Shown: positions 33,501 to 45,491, counted from the first letter of the stretch. The stretch: 64,000 nucleotides of DNA from Populus alba (GCF_005239225.2 NC_133297.1:20200147-20264146), one strand, 5' to 3'. Notes: generated from the sequence alone by a model not told the origin. Program-made: numbers and translations.

Positions 33501-34420
33501 AGATGGAGAGGCATATATGTGTACCCCAAACCATGCATGAATCTGCATTGGATTTGCAAGCTTTGCAAATTATCCTCAATGATGCAGGAGTCATTCACCC
33601 CATCATGGATAGTAAATGGGTAGCGTCAATCCATGTGGTGCCCAAAAAGACCGGAATCACGTTGGTGAAAAACAAAAAGGATGAGCTCATTCCTACTCGC
33701 ATCTCGAGTGGATGGAGAATGTGTGTTGATTATAGAAAGCTAAATCTTACTACACGCAAAGATCATTTCCCATTACCATTCATGGATCAAATGCTTGAAC
33801 GCCTAGCAGGTAAGTCTTTTTATTGCTTTCTTGATGGATATAGTGGATACAATCAGATTGTTATTAATCCTGAGGATTAAGAAAAGACTACATTTACATG
33901 TCCATTTGGTACATATGCATATAGGAGAATGCCCTTTGGTCTCTGTAATGCACCTGCAACTTTTCAAAGATGCATGAATGTTGAAAGAATAATTGAGGTT
34001 TTCATGGATGATTTCACAGTGTATGGTGATTCTTTTGATAAATGTCTAGAAAATTTGTCTTTGATCTTGAAAAGGTGTATTGAAACCAACCTTGTCTTAA
34101 ACTATGAAAAGTGTTATTTTATGGTAGAACAAGGAATAGTTCTTGGGCATGTTGTTTCTTCATGTGGATTAGAGGTTGATAAAGCTAAAATAGACGTTAT
34201 TTCATCATTGCCTTACCCCTCCTGCGTGAAGGAAATTCGTTCTTTTCTTGGCCATGCAGGTTTCTATCGACGTTTTATCAAAGATTTCTCGAAGATTACA
34301 TCACCCTTGTGCAAACTATTAGCCAAAGAAGTGGATTTTGTGTTTGATCAAGCATGTAAAGATGCCCATGATGAGCTTAAAAAGCGTGTCACATCTGCAC
34401 CTATCATCCAACCACCAAAT
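33501..34420 (+). pseudogene. B2 reverse transcriptase (copy X)
   Basis: The motifs are [80 protein letters not shown] and the catalytic FMDD at 34001-34012 (intact). A TAA at 33878 replaces Gln, which is kept in copy Y. An 18-bp deletion near 33978 removes six residues, also kept in copy Y. The thumb block [16 protein letters not shown] follows. Confidence 0.87.
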
Positions 34421-34800
34421 TGGGATGAGCCTTTTGAGATAATGTGTGATGCGAGTGACTATGCGATAGGGGCTGTCCTTGGGCAAAGAATAGAGAAGAA
34501 TTTGCATGTTATCGCTGATGCTTCCCGCATGTTGGACGAAGCACAATGCAATTACCATACAACTGAAAAGGAACTTTTTGCAGTAGTGTTTGCTCTTGAA
34601 AAATTCAGGTCATATCTACTTGGTACAAAAGTCATTGTTTTTACTGACCATGCAGCTTTAAGGTATCTTTTGAAGAAAAAAGAGTCCAAACCAAGATTGA
34701 TTAGGTGGATCTTGCTTTTACAAGAATTTGATCTTGAGATTAAAGATAAAAAAAGGTGCCGAAAACCATGTGGTTGATCACTTGAGCCGACTGAGAACTA
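34421..34800 (+). pseudogene. B2 RNase H (copy X)
   Basis: The blocks are [17 protein letters not shown] (first Asp), [21 protein letters not shown] (Glu), [17 protein letters not shown] (Asp) and [16 protein letters not shown]. An extra A in an A-run at about 34748 shifts the frame just before [10 protein letters not shown]. Copy Y has the same frameshift. X reads [10 protein letters not shown] where Y has [10 protein letters not shown]. Confidence 0.85.
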
Positions 34801-36170
34801 AGGATATACAAACTGAAACAATACGAGAGACATTCCCTGATGAGCAGTTGTATGTGTTACATTCCTCTACAAGACCATGGTATGCTGATTTGGTGAACTA
34901 TTTAGTCACCAAAGAATTCCCTCCAGGTTTGTCTACATCCCAAAAAGACAAGTTACGAGCTGATGCTAAATATTATTTTTGGGATACTCCTTATCTGTGG
35001 AAATTTTGTGTGGATCAAGTAGTTAGGAGATGTGTACTACAAGATGAATTTCATTCCATTCTTACCTTTTGTCATTCTCATTCTTGTGGTGGGCATTTTG
35101 GAGCAAAAAGAACGGCCCACAAGGTCCTTGAAAGTGGTTTTTATTGGCCTTCTATTTTTAAGGATGCATATCATTTTTGCAAATCATGTGAAAAATGCCT
35201 AAAAACAGGTAATATCACTCATAAGAATCAAATGCCTTTAATGAATATTCTTGTGAGTGAAATTTTTGATGTTTGGGGTATTGATTTTATGGGTCCATTT
35301 CCTTCTTCTTTGGCAATCTTTATATCCTTCTTGTTGTTGATTATGTGTCCAAATGGATTGAGGCAAAAGCCACACGAACTAACGATGCTAAGGTTGTTTT
35401 AGATTTTATCAGGAATCATATATTTAACAGGTTTGGAATCCTTAAAGCTATCATTAGTGATCGTGGTACTCATTTTTGCAATCGTTCAATGGAAGCATTG
35501 TTACGCAAATATCATGTGACTCATCGGACTTCCACAACATACCATCCTCAAACAAATGGCCAAGCTGAAATTTCAAATCGAGAAATCAAGTCCATTTTGG
35601 AGAAGACAGTGCAACCCAACCGGCGAGATTGGAGTTTACGACTTAGTGATGCACTTTGGGCTTATCGGACTGCTTACAAATCACCTATAGGAATGTCACC
35701 TTATAGGATGATTTATGGAAAAGCATGTCATCTACCGGTGGAGCTTGAACACAAAGCTTTTTGGGCCATTAAAAAATGTAACATGGATTATGATGCTACC
35801 GGGATTGCAAGAAAGTTGCAATTGCAAGAGTTGGAAGAGATACAAAATGATGCTTATGAGAATGCAAGGATTTACAAAGAAAAGACTAAGAGTCTCCATG
35901 ACCGAATGATTATAAGAAAAGAATTTAATGTTGGGGACAAAGTCCTTCTTTATCATTCGTTTGAAACTTTTTCCTGGAAAGTTGCGCTCCCGTTGGATTG
36001 GACCCTTTGTTGTTTCTAATGTTTTTCCTTATGGTGCATTTGAAATTACAAGTTTAGAAACCAACAAAGTACTCAAGGTCAATGAGCATCGTTTGAAACC
36101 TTTCTATGAAGGTTGGACGGCAGAACTCACCGCTTTTGAAGAGTTAGCTGAACCAATCTATGAAGAGTGA
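34801..36170 (+). pseudogene. B2 integrase (copy X)
   Basis: The zinc-binding region [15 protein letters not shown], with CKSCEKC, is followed by the core: [11 protein letters not shown] (Asp), [12 protein letters not shown] (Asp) and [15 protein letters not shown] (Glu). The C-terminal part ([35 protein letters not shown]) ends AEPIYEE with a stop at 36168. Two 1-2 base deletions (about 35317 and 35960) break the frame; copy Y is uninterrupted here. There is no chromodomain. Confidence 0.87.
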
Positions 36171-36330
36171 GAATGCCAAATGTCAAGCCAATGACATAAA
36201 ACAAAAAGCGCTTACTGGGAGGCAACCAGCACAAAAAAAAATCAGATTTTACTTTCATTTTCGTTATCTTTTATTTTTTTGCATTTTAATTTATTTTTTG
36301 TCATTCTCTTATGTTCCTTGCTTTTATTTC

Positions 36331-36370
36331 AACATTGAGGACAATGTTGTGTTTTAAGTGTGGGGGTATT
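36331..36370 (+). promoter_or_regulatory. Hairpin plus upstream polypurine-like tract (B2, X)
   Basis: A perfect 7-bp stem (AACATTG/CAATGTT, loop AGGA) is followed seven bases later by AAGTGTGGGGGTATT, identical to the terminal polypurine tract 1284 bp downstream. The position and duplication suggest a second initiation site for plus-strand DNA; this is inference. Confidence 0.5.
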
Positions 36371-37639
36371 GGGAGAATTTTGGTTTTCTTATTTTTAATT
36401 TTCTTTGTTATTCTTAAAAAAAAAAAAAATTGTGTTGATCTTTTTAACTCCATTGGTTTTTGAGAATATGAGTATTATGTATGAGAATTAATTGAGATAG
36501 ATCGAAGATATAAATCAAATGAAGGAATATGCATGCAAATTTTAAGGTTTAATTGGTTTAGGGATTGACTTTGAGAATATGTCATGTTGACTTATAGTGT
36601 TATACCAATGTAAGCTTTTGAGCTTCAACATTATATTCTTTGAGTGTGCATTCTTTCAATGATATGTATCTCTAGAACTTGCTTCATATCTTGTTGAGAT
36701 TACATTCGGCATTACATATATACATGAAGATGATAAAGGCATTAGGAATTTTAACCATTTGAGCCAAAAAGCCAACCTAAAGCATATTATCCTTAGTAAG
36801 CTCCTTTTAAGCTTGTTTATCTTTTCTTTGCTTTATCCATGTATAAGCCTTAACTTTTTATATGTTTTCCTTTTTCCCTAGCCAAGGATTAATAAAGCAT
36901 ATACTTGTGATATCTTATGGAATTATGGTTAGAAATTATGTGAAAAGAAAGAAGAAGTGATGCTTGATGAAAATATGGGCAAGTTGCCAAAGGTGAAAAA
37001 ACAAAAAAAAAAAAAAAGAAAGAAAAGAAGTGTTCCTTTATGTTCTTAAGATTTTTATGTTGAAAGAGCTTGAAATCAAAAAAAGTTAAGCATTTGGTGA
37101 TTAAAGATGGAAAATTTATGTGCTTTGATGGAATATCTTGTTTGAAATATCATTTTTTAGAATGCTCTACTTTCTTTGGTTTGAACCTTCTCTTTTACTC
37201 TCTTTTACCTCACCTTAACCTTAGCCCCATTACAACCGGAAATAAGACCTTTTGATTCATGCATTGCTTGTAATATGTTAGTAATGGAGATGAGATTGAA
37301 GAGCAAGCTTATGGTAGAACATATTCATTGATTGAATTTGAGAGATTTAAACACATAAGCCCTAAACACGTGAGTGTTGGAGTGTATATCAATGAGAGGA
37401 CCTATCACTTTGGCATGGCATAGATTTCATTTAAATCCCGACAATTAATTGAGTTTTGAAGTTTACATGTAAATAAATTCATGAAAATTTATACTCTTTA
37501 TCCTTCTTAATTGTGTTCTTGTTTATAATGCATATATTCTTGGATATTGATGGGAGATTAGGATATTGGTCATAATGATTTGATTTAATTTAACTTTGAT
37601 TTGATTTTACCTATCCTTTCTCGAGGACGAGCAAGAGCT

Positions 37640-37654
37640 AAGTGTGGGGGTATT
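37640..37654 (+). promoter_or_regulatory. Terminal polypurine tract of B2 (copy X)
   Basis: AAGTGTGGGGGTATT abuts the 3' LTR start TGATGCAACC. This is the position of the plus-strand primer in LTR retrotransposons. Confidence 0.7.
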
Positions 37655-39277
37655 TGATGCAACCATATTATTCGATAGTTTCACCCACATTTAACTAGTG
37701 TTTTGCCTATGTTTTATATATAAAATGCCTTGATATTCTTTGTTTTATGTTTTGAAGGCACTTTTGGATGAAAGATGCAAAAAGGAGTAAATTGAAGGTA
37801 ATTGGCAGATTTGACGTTCAGTCGATGTTTTGTGCAGAACGTGAGCTCTAAAGGTCGAAATGAAGTGATTCCAGTGGAATTAAAAAGCTAACATCCATAC
37901 CTTTCTAGACATCTAAGGCAAGACAATAAAATAAGGAAGAGCATGGAAATCGCAGCTTTCAAAGTCAAATCTCGCAATCTGCCAATGTTGACCTTCGTTC
38001 ATTCCGACTTGCATATCTAGAGCTACAAAATTCCAAATGATGCAAAATTAATTTTTTTCGATTCCTAACTCAAAGGCCTATAAACGCTCCAAATTGCAAC
38101 CAAAAAAGATGTCATATGAGGGAGATATGATTTTTCAAAGATGACAACTGAATTCTGCCAGCAAACAGGTTTCGTGAATAAACGAGTCCAGATTATGTTC
38201 CGAAGCATCTAAACCGACATCCAAGTTTTTATTTCAGCAATGTAGCTCCTCTAAGTCAAAGCTTGAAGATTTCATGCAATGCTATTTCACCTTTTTAGGA
38301 AAATAGTTATTGAACTACTTAAATGTAAATTGTCCACTTAAGGGAGGACTATTTTGTAAAATAGAGATTAGGGTTTCCTAGCATATAAAAAGAATGAGAG
38401 TAGAGAAGGGGGGCAGCCACCCAAGAGGAGAAAAACTCCACCCTACTCTAAGAAACCCTAAATCATGCATTCTTCCATCTTTTTGATTAGTTGTTCAACA
38501 AACATGCAAGGCTAAATTCAATTTCTTGGTTGCAAGGACACGGAAACCTTTGGATTTCAAGAACTGTGAGATCTATTTTACCTTTTCTTTTCAGTTTATA
38601 TGATGAATATGTTTGTTCTCCTATGCTTATTTTTCCTATGATTGTTTATTTTAATTGCTAGAGCGGACTCTAAGTTATTATTGTAGATAATTTATTGTTA
38701 AGTTTGATATCAAAATCGGAGTTGTGGTATATGAACTTGTGAAGCAACTGAGTTTAATAATTGTAGCGGATCTATGTTATTAATCTTAGGGAGAACATTC
38801 GATCAAAACAACATAAGCAGACAACTTGGTTGTTAAGATTAATGAATTTATCTAGATCTTAAGGCTGTCATTGGATTAAATCATTAGTGCGGACACTGTG
38901 ATTATTTATTGGTTAGGGTTAGTTATACGGCGGATCCGTTAATTAACCAATGTTAAGAAAAGATAAAAATTCAGAATATAAACTGGAGTTTCATTTCAAG
39001 GATCAGTTCTGATTTTTATAGGTGGATGTGTGCTTGCGACCAAGGTTTGTTCTCTTGATAATTTTCTGATTTTATTAAATTTTGTTTGATAGTTTTCTGT
39101 TTTATTTTTCTTTAGCCTATAGAACATCCAACCCCCCCCCCCAAATTGCATAACGTATAGCAAAAAATCTTAACTTGAATCTTCCTCATGGGATCGACCC
39201 CTTGCTTGCTCTATACTATCTTGTGTGTTGTGTTTGAAGCTAGGGTAATTAATTTGTGCGACCGCGACATCGCAGCA
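37655..39277 (+). repeat. B2 3' LTR (copy X)
   Basis: It is 1623 bp, TGATGCAACC to CGACATCGCAGCA, with a TATA box at 38384-38391. The variants GCAGAACG, GAGCTCTA and TTCTAGAC match the 3' LTR of copy Y and differ from its own 5' LTR. GTGAG (39278-39282) follows as the right target copy. Confidence 0.92.
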
Positions 39278-40319
39278 GTGAGTTCTGCCGTCCAACCTTT
39301 ATAGAAAGGTTTCAAACGATGCTCATTGACCTTGAGTACTTTCTTGGTTTCTAAACTTGTAATTTCAACTGCGCCATAAGGAAAAACATTAGAAACAACA
39401 AGGGTCCAATCCAACGGGAGCGCAACCTTCAAGGAAAAAGTTTCGAACGTGAATGATAAAGAAGGACTTTTTCTCCAACATTAAACTCTTTTCTTGTAGT
39501 CATTCGGTCATGGAGACTCTTAGTCTTTTCTTTGTAAATCCTTACATTCTCATAAGCATCATTTCGAATCTCTTCCCATATAATTCCAATCTTTTTGGGC
39601 ACCAAAAAGATAGGCGCCACCCATTCACTATCCGTGATAGGGTGAATGACTCTTGCATCATTGGGAACAGTTTGCAAAGCTTGCAAAGCCAATGCTGATT
39701 CATGTATGTTTTGGGGAACACATATGTGCCTCTCCATCTCTTCTATCTCGGTAACATCATAGCCATATCTCAAAGCTACTCTTAATCCATCCTCACAATC
39801 AAAATCAAAAACTTGCTGCACACACTTATCAACTTGGTCATAGCATGTGATAGAATAAACATTACTATAAGGATATTTCATTGCATCATGAAAATTAAAT
39901 TCAATCTTTTCATCTCCTACTTCCATAGATAAAGTATCCTTACCACAATCAATTTTTGTATTGGTAGTTTTCAAGAATGGTCTCCCAAACAATATAGGAG
40001 TGCTGTTTGATGAATCACAAGAATCATGTTCCATATCAAGAATATAAAAGTTGCATGGAATGACCAAACTATCAATCTTGACTAAGACATCTTCTATCAC
40101 ACCAAGTGGGTAAACAAAACTACGATCCGCAAGTTGTATTATAATGCTAGTTTTATTCAAAGGCTCAAGACTAAGAGAATCATAAACATGTTTGGGCATA
40201 ACACTAATGGATGCACCTAAATCACACAGCCCTTTTGAAACTAGCATTACCAATCACACATGGGATAGTAAACGTACCTGGGTCATTTTGCTTCAAAGGC
40301 ATATTCTTTTGAGCAACAG
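39278..40319 (-). pseudogene. B1 internal remnant: protease fused to integrase C-terminus
   Basis: On the minus strand, protease ([29 protein letters not shown]) runs into the first RT block ([20 protein letters not shown]) and then, in frame, into the integrase tail ([32 protein letters not shown]). About 2 kb holding RT, RNase H and the integrase core is missing. A frameshift at about 39430 leads to the last codons (NVFPYGAVEITSL to WTAELT) abutting B2. A 2-bp deletion just before CDLGAS is shared with copy Y. The remnant stops at 40319, where A3 enters; AACAG (40315-40319) is the left target copy. Confidence 0.87.
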
Positions 40320-42055
40320 TGATTAGTACTTAAAAGTGCATGTTTATCAAGGTTTTATATCATCATTTTGCACTTGAAGTATCAATAACTCAACTAAAGC
40401 ATGTTTTATAATAACAAGTTTGATATTATAAGATACCTTAATTTATGGTAAATGCTCATTTTAAATGCAGGACTATCACATAAATAAAAGGATTGATTGA
40501 TGAGTTTAAGTATTGAAAGTTAAAGGACAAAGAGATGGCCAAACTCAGAAAAGAGATGTCGGTGCAGTCCAAATCGGAACATTGCTCGGTAATTGGATCA
40601 TATCTGGAGCTCTAGATCTCGGATTTAGGTCCATTTTATATGGATGGAAAGGTAAGACAAAGGCCTACAACTTTCATGAGGAGCCCAAGATCTAAGAAGG
40701 CCGTTTTGAAGTCCAAATTGAAGGAACAACGAAGAAGTCCGAAGCTGTCCTGCAGCCCAGATACTATTTAGTGTTCAGCCCATATCTTGAGTTCTAGAAG
40801 TCCAAATGACCTCATCTTTTTTTTGTTGGAAAGCTGAGACAATTTCCTAGAACATTCCTGAGGATTCTGGGCAAAATATGATGTTAGCAATGACGTTTTG
40901 TTCAGACAAGAAGATAAGGATTGTCACCAAAGTCAAGATGTGGCCACCCACTCATCAATTAGTCAACAAATCAATAGTTCCAAATTTTGGCATATAAAAG
41001 GAGGCACTTACCATGTATTAAGGCATCTTGGTTTCCAGATCAAGATCATGCTCTTGCTTTCTCTCTTTGTATTGCTTATGTTTTGCTTTCATTAATATCA
41101 AGTTTATGCACTTAATTTCCTTTCCTTTACTTAGTTAACTTCTTTCTCATTTATGTTTCTTACCTTGTTCATTTATGTTTCTTTCTTTCATTAATGTTTA
41201 GCTAAGTTAATTATGTCAAGGTGAAAAGGGTACACTAATGGTGTAAGAATAAATATAATATAAACTTAACATGGACCTTAACGTTGGATACTAACATGTT
41301 TTATATTTGTTATCTTGTTCACTTTTAATACTTTGCTTGTTAAATGGTTAATCTAGATTTATGTTGTATAACACTTGGTACAACAAATACTTGGTACTTT
41401 CATAGCCCATACTGTATGGTATAACCGACACCTGAGCTATGAAAGGGACTTGATTTTGTTGTTAACATAAGTTATAATCATGAATGCCTGCAACATTTAC
41501 AAGTATTAGCTTTATTCGAATAAGATAACTAATGTAATCATGTTAACAATTTATAATCTGATGGGAACCTCCTTTATGTGTGATTTCCAATTGAGTAATA
41601 AGAGTTTATATTATACTTGTTTGAAGTACCGTTAGTGGATCCTCTAACCTTGACATTCGTTTTTATCATTGGTTAATCCTTACATTAATCTTCCAACTCA
41701 AAGTTCTCATTAATTTCTTCATCTTCTTTCTATTACTACTACTACTACTATTGTTATTATTATTATTGTTATTGTTGTTATTTACATTCTGTAATATATC
41801 CCTTTGATCTTTTCATAAAACTCAGTATATAGGCTGGAAACCTGTGACCCGGTCTTTTGGATCATTCTCAGGTGTAACAACGCCACGTACTGAGTATTGT
41901 AATTATTATTGTTATTATTATTGTTGTTGTTGTTGTTTTGTTATTTATAATTTATACAATTAACCTCTCTGTGGTTCGACCCCGGTCTTGCCGGGTTATT
42001 TATTACTTCGACACTCCTGCACTTGGGAGAAGACATCAATCGTTTGGTCGTGTCA
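40320..42055 (+). repeat. A3 5' LTR
   Basis: It runs TGATTAGTACTTAAAAGTGC to TGGTCGTGTCA (1736 bp). The TATA box is at 40993-41000. Trinucleotide tracts lie at about 41735-41780 and 41900-41940, separated by about 115 bp (41783-41895) that no other A LTR here has. This is the most complete A LTR in the window and defines the LTR end missing from A1. Confidence 0.92.
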
Positions 42056-42061
42056 AGTTTT

Positions 42062-42079
42062 TGGCGCCGTTGCCGGGGA
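42062..42079 (+). other. A3 primer-binding site (tRNA-Asp type)
   Basis: TGGCGCCGTTGCCGGGGA, six bases after the LTR, is the standard Athila-type site complementary to tRNA-Asp, without visible mutations. Confidence 0.88.
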
Positions 42080-42293
42080 GGTAAATTCTTGTATAAATTA
42101 TAATATTTAATTTATTTTCTCTTTTCACTTTTCATTTTATCTATTTTTGTTTTCTTTGTTTTGTTTTGTTTTGTTTCTTTTTCTTCTATTTTCTTTTCTT
42201 CCTTTTATTCTCTTCTTACACGTGCATGAGAGTTTGGTCACGTACATTAAGTGGTCGACTTTTGTAGGGTATCTTCATCATTTTCAGAAAAAT

Positions 42294-43860
42294 ATGGCCG
42301 AAGAAGATAATCAATCGCTTCATAATGAGAATAATGAGAATAACCGTATGAGAAACACTTAGAGACCACATGAATCCCACAAGAACAAGTGCACCCTCAT
42401 GCATAGTTTTCCCTCCTGATGCATCTCATTTTAATTTTAAAGCCCAGACATTATTCAACTTTTACCATCTTTTCATGGCTTAGACTTAGAAAATCCATAC
42501 TTGCATTTAAGGGAATTTGAGAGAGGTCTGTAATACCTATAATAACTCAAATTGTAGCATGAACACCATTCGATTAAAGCTTTTTCCTTTTTCATTAAAA
42601 GATAAAGCTAAAACATGGCTACAAATTTTGAGACCAGGATCTATTCATGCTTGGGATAAATGCAACAACAATTTTTAAAGAAGTTTTTTCCATCTCACAG
42701 AACAAACTCTTTCAAAAGACAAATCATCACTTTCACTCAAAAGCCAGGAGAAACATTTTACCAATGTTGGGATAGGTATCGAGATTTGCTTAATACTTGC
42801 CCACATCATGGTTTTGAAACATGGAGATTGGTTTCACATTTTTTATGAGGGTTTAACACCTAGAGATAGGCAAATGGTTGAATTGATGTGCAATGGAACT
42901 TTTGAAGATAAAGACCCTAATGAAGCAATGGAGTACCTAGACTTGCTAGCTGAAAATGCTCAAAATTGGGACACCACAGGTACTTATGAGGCACCAGGTA
43001 AAACTCAACCTCATACATCTAGTAGGTATGCACAACCTTAGGAAGATCATGACCTCCAAGTCAAGTTTGCATCTTTAGCTTAGAAAAGTCGAGGCACTAG
43101 AATTAAAAAAGAGTGGTCAATTAAAATCTGTTCAAGACATTGTGTGTCAAATCTGTGAAACAAATGAGCATGCAACCAATGATTGTCCAACTTTGCCTTC
43201 TTTCAAGGAATGCCTCCATGAACAAGCCCCATGCTTTAAACAGTTTCCAAAGACCCAACCATAACCCATACTCACAAACATATAACCCTGGTTGGAGAAA
43301 TCACCCAAATTTTAGTTGGAAGAGTGATAGCAACAATGCACAAACTTCACATCCACCGTTTCAAAGCACACCATAATTTTCAAAATTCTCATGGATATGC
43401 ACCTCCTTATGCTCCACCTCCTAGAAGAAATTTTGAGGAAACATTGCATGCATTCATTGAAACAGGAGACAATCAAACACTCAACTTGCTCAAAGCATGA
43501 CCGATTTTAAAGATGCTCTTGCAAATTAACAACTGCTCTCAGTTTCCAAGAGAAAGGTAAGTTTTCTTTCTCACCACAGCAAAATCCAAAGGGGCAATAC
43601 AATGCAAATGCAAGTGGTTCTGGAAGCCAACACATGGATCAAGTCAAATCAGTCATCACTCTGCGTAGTGGTAAGGTTATTGAAAAACCCATTCTTGAAC
43701 CTTGTGAGAAAGATGATGAGTCTATCTCTGAGGGTAAGGAAGGGGTTGAACCTGAACATTGCAAAGAAAAGGCTGATTCCCCGCCAGCACTTCCATTTCC
43801 TCATGCCATGACCAAAGAAAGGAAAGTCAATCACAACTCTGAAATATTTGAAATTTTCAA
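42294..43860 (+). pseudogene. gag: A3 gag
   Basis: The start MAEEDNQSLHNENN (42294) matches A1 and A2. The readable blocks are KAKTWLQ, FLKKFFPSHRTNSFKR, TFTQKPGETFYQCWDRYRD, YEGLTPRDRQMVELM, a zinc knuckle (CVKSVKQ... frame broken; CETNEHATNDC pattern at about 43155-43190), HNPYSQTYNPGWRNHPNF and ITLRSGKVIEKP (43640-43690). At least seven one-base indels, mostly in homopolymers, shift the frame, while very few stops by substitution are seen. Sequencing error is a real alternative to decay. Confidence 0.83.
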
Positions 43861-44570
43861 ACAGGTAAGGATCAATATACCTTTGTTGGATGCTATTAAA
43901 CAGGTTCCTTCCTATGCTAAATTTTTGAAAGATCTGTGCACTGTGAAGAGAAAACTGAATGTGAAAAAGAAAGCCTTTTAGCCGAACAAGTAAGTGCCAT
44001 TCTTCAGAACAATTAATGCTTTGAAATATAAAGACCCTGGTTGTCCTACAATTTCTTGCTTTATTGGAGAACATAAAATTGAAAAGAGCCTTAACTTGAT
44101 CTTGGAGCTAGTGTGAATTTACTTCCATATTCAGTTTTTCAAAGTCTCAATCTAGGTGAGTTAAAAACCAACTTCTGTAACTCTTTTTACTCGCCGATAG
44201 ATCTGTAAAAGTGCCTAGAGGAATAATCGAAGATGTGTTAGTACAAGTCGATAAATTCATTTATCCTGTGGATTTTATTGTCTTGGACACGCAACCTGTT
44301 GAAGCATGTAATTCATTTCCTATTATTTTTAGACGTCCATTTCTTGCAACTTCTAATGCATTGATTAATTGTAGGAATGGACTCATGAAGTTATCTTTTG
44401 GAAACATAACATTGGAGATGAATATTTTCAACATTTGCAAGCAACCTGGAGATGATAATGATTTACAAGAAGTAGATCTTATTGAAGAATTAATTCATGA
44501 TCAACTTGAATCTACTTTGAGTAAAATTGAGTTGGATGAATCTGAAGATTTGCAAATGATTTATTCTCAG
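43861..44570 (+). pseudogene. A3 aspartic protease
   Basis: The blocks are INIPLLDAIKQVPSYAKFLK (43871 onward), the active site LDLGASVNLLPYSVF at about 44095-44140 (frame broken just before it), PRGIIEDVLVQVDKFIYPVD, IFRRPFLATSNALINCR and LQEVDLIEELIHDQ. Conservation beyond the active site is good. A 1-2 base indel separates the two halves. Confidence 0.8.
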
Positions 44571-45262
44571 GAAGAAATCACGGATGAAAAAGGCACCGAA
44601 AATATTGATGCCGATCTTTTGTCAAGAGTGACAACCGATTCGAGATCTGACATTACACCAATCGATGACTACTTTCCTGATGAATCTTATTTTCTGTCTC
44701 TACGATGCCTTGGTTTGCTAATATTGTTAATTTTCTTGTTTCAGGACAATTGCCAGCTCATTGGAGTACCCAAGACAAAAGAAAGTTCTTGAACGAAGTA
44801 AAGAACTTTTATTGGGATGACCCTTAATTTATTCAAATATTGTCCTGATCAAATATTTCGAAGATGCATTCCTGACAATGAGGTAAGTAATGTCATTAAA
44901 CTTTGTCATTCTGAAGCATGTGGGAGTCAATTCTCATCAAGAGAGACGACTGCAAAAATCTTACAAAATGGATTTTATTGGCCCACCATGTTCAAGGATA
45001 ACACATGCATTCTGCAAAACTTGTGAAAATTGTCAAAAAGTTGATACTGGTCAAAAAAGTTTTGCTTTATAATTCTCAACTCCATTTATTTCCTGAAAAA
45101 CTAAGATCAAGATGGAGCGGTCATTTATTTTGAAACACGTGTATCCTTATGGGGCCCTTGATATTGAGAATCCAAAGAATGACAATGTTTTTCGAAGGTA
45201 AATAGACATCGTTTGAAAGCTTACTTTGATGAGTTTCCTAGTGAAAATGATCCATTGGTTTG
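44571..45262 (+). pseudogene. A3 pol remnant (RNase H end, integrase ends only)
   Basis: Protease is joined directly to the last RNase H codons (EKGTENIDADLLSR, ITPIDDYFPDES), removing RT and most of RNase H. The integrase zinc region follows (CPDQIFRRCIPDNEV, NGFYWPTMFKD, CENCQK), then a second junction at about 45040 joins CENCQK to the C-terminal block (QKVLLYNS-like, then KHVYPYGALDIENPKNDNVF). The repeated GTCAAAAAGTT at that junction suggests a microhomology deletion. The catalytic core is absent. Confidence 0.8.
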
Positions 45263-45491
45263 AATAATCTTATTGATAAAGGTTGATTTTTTTTTCTCAC
45301 ATTTTTTTTTGTTGCTTTTTTAGTGTGACTTTTGTTTGCTAGTCTCTCACCCCGGTCAAATGGCGGATAACGGTACTCCGTGACTTAAGTCGGTTCTTTC
45401 AGTTTCCCAAATAACTGATATCTGTATATATTTGTACAATTCTTAGCTCTTTCTCCCTTCTTTGAATCTCTTCTCCAATTCTCTTTTGAAA
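45263..45491 (+). promoter_or_regulatory. A3 spacer before the Cys-rich gene, TATA-like promoter
   Basis: It contains TATATATT at 45425-45432, 60 bases before the ATG, followed by a pyrimidine-rich leader (CTCTTTCTCCCTTCTTTG). It is homologous to 19809-20018 of A2. The CACCCCGGTCAAATGGCGG block (about 45348) is conserved in both copies. Confidence 0.42.

Larger units (their letters stand above)
36171..37654 (+). other. B2 3' untranslated region (copy X)
   Basis: This is 1.48 kb with no conserved frame. It contains the post-pol hairpin (CTGGGAGGCAACCAG, 36215-36229), the AACATTGAGGACAATGTT hairpin (36331-36348), an upstream AAGTGTGGGGGTATT (36356-36370), homopolymer A tracts, and the terminal AAGTGTGGGGGTATT (37640-37654) directly before the LTR. 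B1 carries the same arrangement, so it is a family trait. Confidence 0.8.
29142..39277 (+). mobile_element. B2 (copy X): complete Athila-like element, 10.1 kb
   Basis: Order: 5' LTR, tRNA-Asp-type primer site, gag, protease, RT, RNase H, integrase, 1.5-kb 3' untranslated region, polypurine tract, 3' LTR. It is inserted in the pol C-terminus of B1, in opposite orientation, with a GTGAC/GTGAG duplication. The two LTRs differ at about seven sites in the first 260 bases, so the insertion is not recent. It has no env-like frame and no cargo. A few stops and frameshifts make it defective. Copy Y at 47020-57184 is nearly identical. Confidence 0.93.

Noticed and set aside
40513..40695. 60-residue frame in the A3 LTR
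   Set aside because: It lies in the U3 part of an LTR and is not conserved in the other A LTRs.
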